From Lanius collurio (Eukaryota > Chordata > Aves > Passeriformes > Laniidae), in NCBI GenBank assembly GCA_020086605.1, contig JACBWW010000003.1, forward strand, positions 2,479,586 to 2,543,585: 64,000 nt of DNA, written 5' to 3'. The translations under genes and the position numbers were made by a program. Below are positions 59,096-64,000 of the stretch, in pieces; the first letter of the stretch is position 1; every line of letters begins with the position of its first letter. The notes beneath the pieces were generated by a model. It was not told where the DNA came from and did no database searches. It worked only from the letters and a program-made list of their open reading frames with translations.

Positions 59096-60953
59096 ATGGT
59101 TATATTTATTAGTGTAGTATTAGACTACAGTGTGTAGTAGGCTTGGTAGTCTATGGTAGGTTTGGCTCCTCTCCCAAATGGGCCAGAGGTGTTTGGATGC
59201 AGTTTGACATGGTTCCATCTCAGAGCAAGGCATCTGAGGCACGTCTTTATGTAAAACCAAATGCCCAAAACCAAATGTTCCTTGGACTTCTTCAAGAACA
59301 CATCAGCTCTTGAATACTCAGGTACTGCTCAGATTTCAGTGTAAGTAACATGTAATGAGAAAGGCATCTCAGAGAGAGCCCCAGCCCCCAGCACTACTGT
59401 CCTTCCTGCATGGCAGGTGGAGTAGTGTGTTATGCACGAACAACAGGCCGTGTCATGGCTTGCAGAGGGTGTCCAAGCAGTCTGTTGTCACAGCAGTGAA
59501 GGGTGGCTTTGGAGAGCTTCAGGCCAAAGGTTACCAAACCTCTCCTCCATACACCAGCATCAGCAGTGTCCTTGACCAGTGTGGATTCAATCCTCACTAC
59601 CTAACTCAAACTCAGCTAGGAGATGGCACGTTCTCTGACCCACCTGGGTGACAAGCTGGGCATCACTGGAGGACCCCCAGCACATACAAGTGACAGCTTC
59701 CTGAGTGACCCAGCAGGCACCTTCTCTGCCTGTGCTCTGGTGCTCTCCTCTCCAGTGCCACCTTCACTCCCTGCAGACCATGGAGGCCAGAGAAACTGAG
59801 GTATGGCAGGCAGAGGCATAGGGGTCCCTGTGCTGCCCACAGGTAGCCAGTGCAGGCACACTGCTGTGCACACAGACAGGCCAGAGGCTTCCTGATGAAG
59901 CTCACATGAGTCCTCTGCACTGGCACGTGTAGTCACACACTAAGATCCTTGGGATAAGGCCAGCAAGGCCCTCTGTTGTAACAGGATGGGAAACCCTGTG
60001 TGCATTTCCTGCCACCCCATTTTTTTCCCCTCGTGGTTGCTCCTCTTGTGCTTGTCACAGCTTGGTCTTTGTTTCAGCTACATGGGTATCTACTTTGACT
60101 TTCTGTTTGTCCCTGAGTGTGAAGCAAGGATTGCGTTGGGAGGTTTTTTTTCTCTTGATAAAATGTCTGGACAATGTGAATTTGTTTCTGGCCAGTTACT
60201 CCAAGTACTACAGCACCACAAAGGGTAACGCGTCAGGGCCTGAAGCAGCAGGAAAGGTGGGAGGGGAAGGGCAGTCTCTGCATCTTGGCACATCCTTCTG
60301 CAAAACTGCTAACATTATCCCAGCATCAACAGACCTGTAGAGTAATTCCATTTTCTACCCCTTCTGGCCATGGCTGAGCTTCTCAGCACCCATCCTTCCT
60401 TAACTCAGAATAAAATCCCCCTCCTCACCCTTACAGAAACCAGAATCTCAGCCTTAGCTGCTGGATCAGTGCTCACTTGCTCCTGAGGGCTCCCCATGCT
60501 GGAGAAGCAACACCCTGGAACACACGTGCACACACACATTCAGACTCAGTTCTATTCACAAAATAAGAGTTTTGCTGAGTTTCTGTAAAAGAAGGCAGAC
60601 AAATTTCAGTCTCTGCCTGCTTCTGCCTGCAGTAGAGAGCTGTAAATCCCACTGACTTTAATGCACAATTGACACTTTCTGGCCAAGCAGGAGCCACGTG
60701 TACCCAGCGAGGTGTAGGGCAGTCAGCGCTCTGGAAAGGTGCAGAGCCACACACAGCAGCTGTGCATGGTCAGCCTGACTTCCAGCTGCTGCTCTTGGCC
60801 TGCTGTGCCCCTGGCAGGTCAGGCAGGGCTGTGGGTTGTTTTTCACAGCACCTCAGCAGGCTGTCATTTTCTGCCATGCGAGACAGTGAAAGAGTCTTGA
60901 AATACCAGAAATAAGATACTGACTAAACCACATAGCAGCAAAACTGGATCTAG

Positions 60954-64000
<3,047 letters not shown>

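Overview
This is vertebrate nuclear DNA, almost certainly from a bird. It shows one widely spaced spliced gene on the + strand, long AT-leaning introns and several CR1-type LINE remnants, which are the characteristic retroposons of birds and other sauropsids. Nothing prokaryotic or operon-like is present. Most long open frames in the window are chance frames inside introns or repeats.

The gene is PCBP3 (poly(rC)-binding protein 3, hnRNP E3), a cytosine-rich RNA-binding protein with three KH domains. Eleven coding exons were placed by matching translated KH-domain sequence to consensus splice sites: 19304-19462 (ATG at 19385), 32931-32954, 33054-33086, 35843-35959, 41801-41932, 44623-44751, 45514-45588, 50363-50404, 50903-50978, 52781-52833 and 61131-61300. 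They join in one frame for 929 coding bases, 309 complete codons plus two bases. KH1 lies in exons 1-4, KH2 in exons 5-6, a proline-rich linker in exons 7-10, and KH3 in exons 10-11. The exon coding the last dozen or so residues, the stop codon and the 3' UTR was not found and should lie to the right of the window. The promoter and 5' non-coding exon(s) should lie to the left or be hidden in the first 19 kb.

Layout: 1-19303 is non-coding, probably a 5' intron or upstream flank. 19304-19462 is the first coding exon. A 13.5 kb intron carries old CR1 pieces. Two tiny exons 99 bp apart at about 33 kb encode the KH1 GxxG loop. Exons 4-10 are scattered from 35.8 to 52.8 kb. An 8.3 kb intron holds the two clearest CR1 copies, in opposite orientation. 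KH3 sits at 61.1 kb, followed by intron to the window edge.

I found no undescribed system. The items most worth checking are local: an inverted repeat enclosing the 3' splice site of the first coding exon, phase-0 micro-exons that split the KH1 RNA-binding loop, an open frame running from intron 10 into the KH3 exon, a pre-miRNA-like hairpin near 3.0 kb, and unusual KH1 residues in exon 4.
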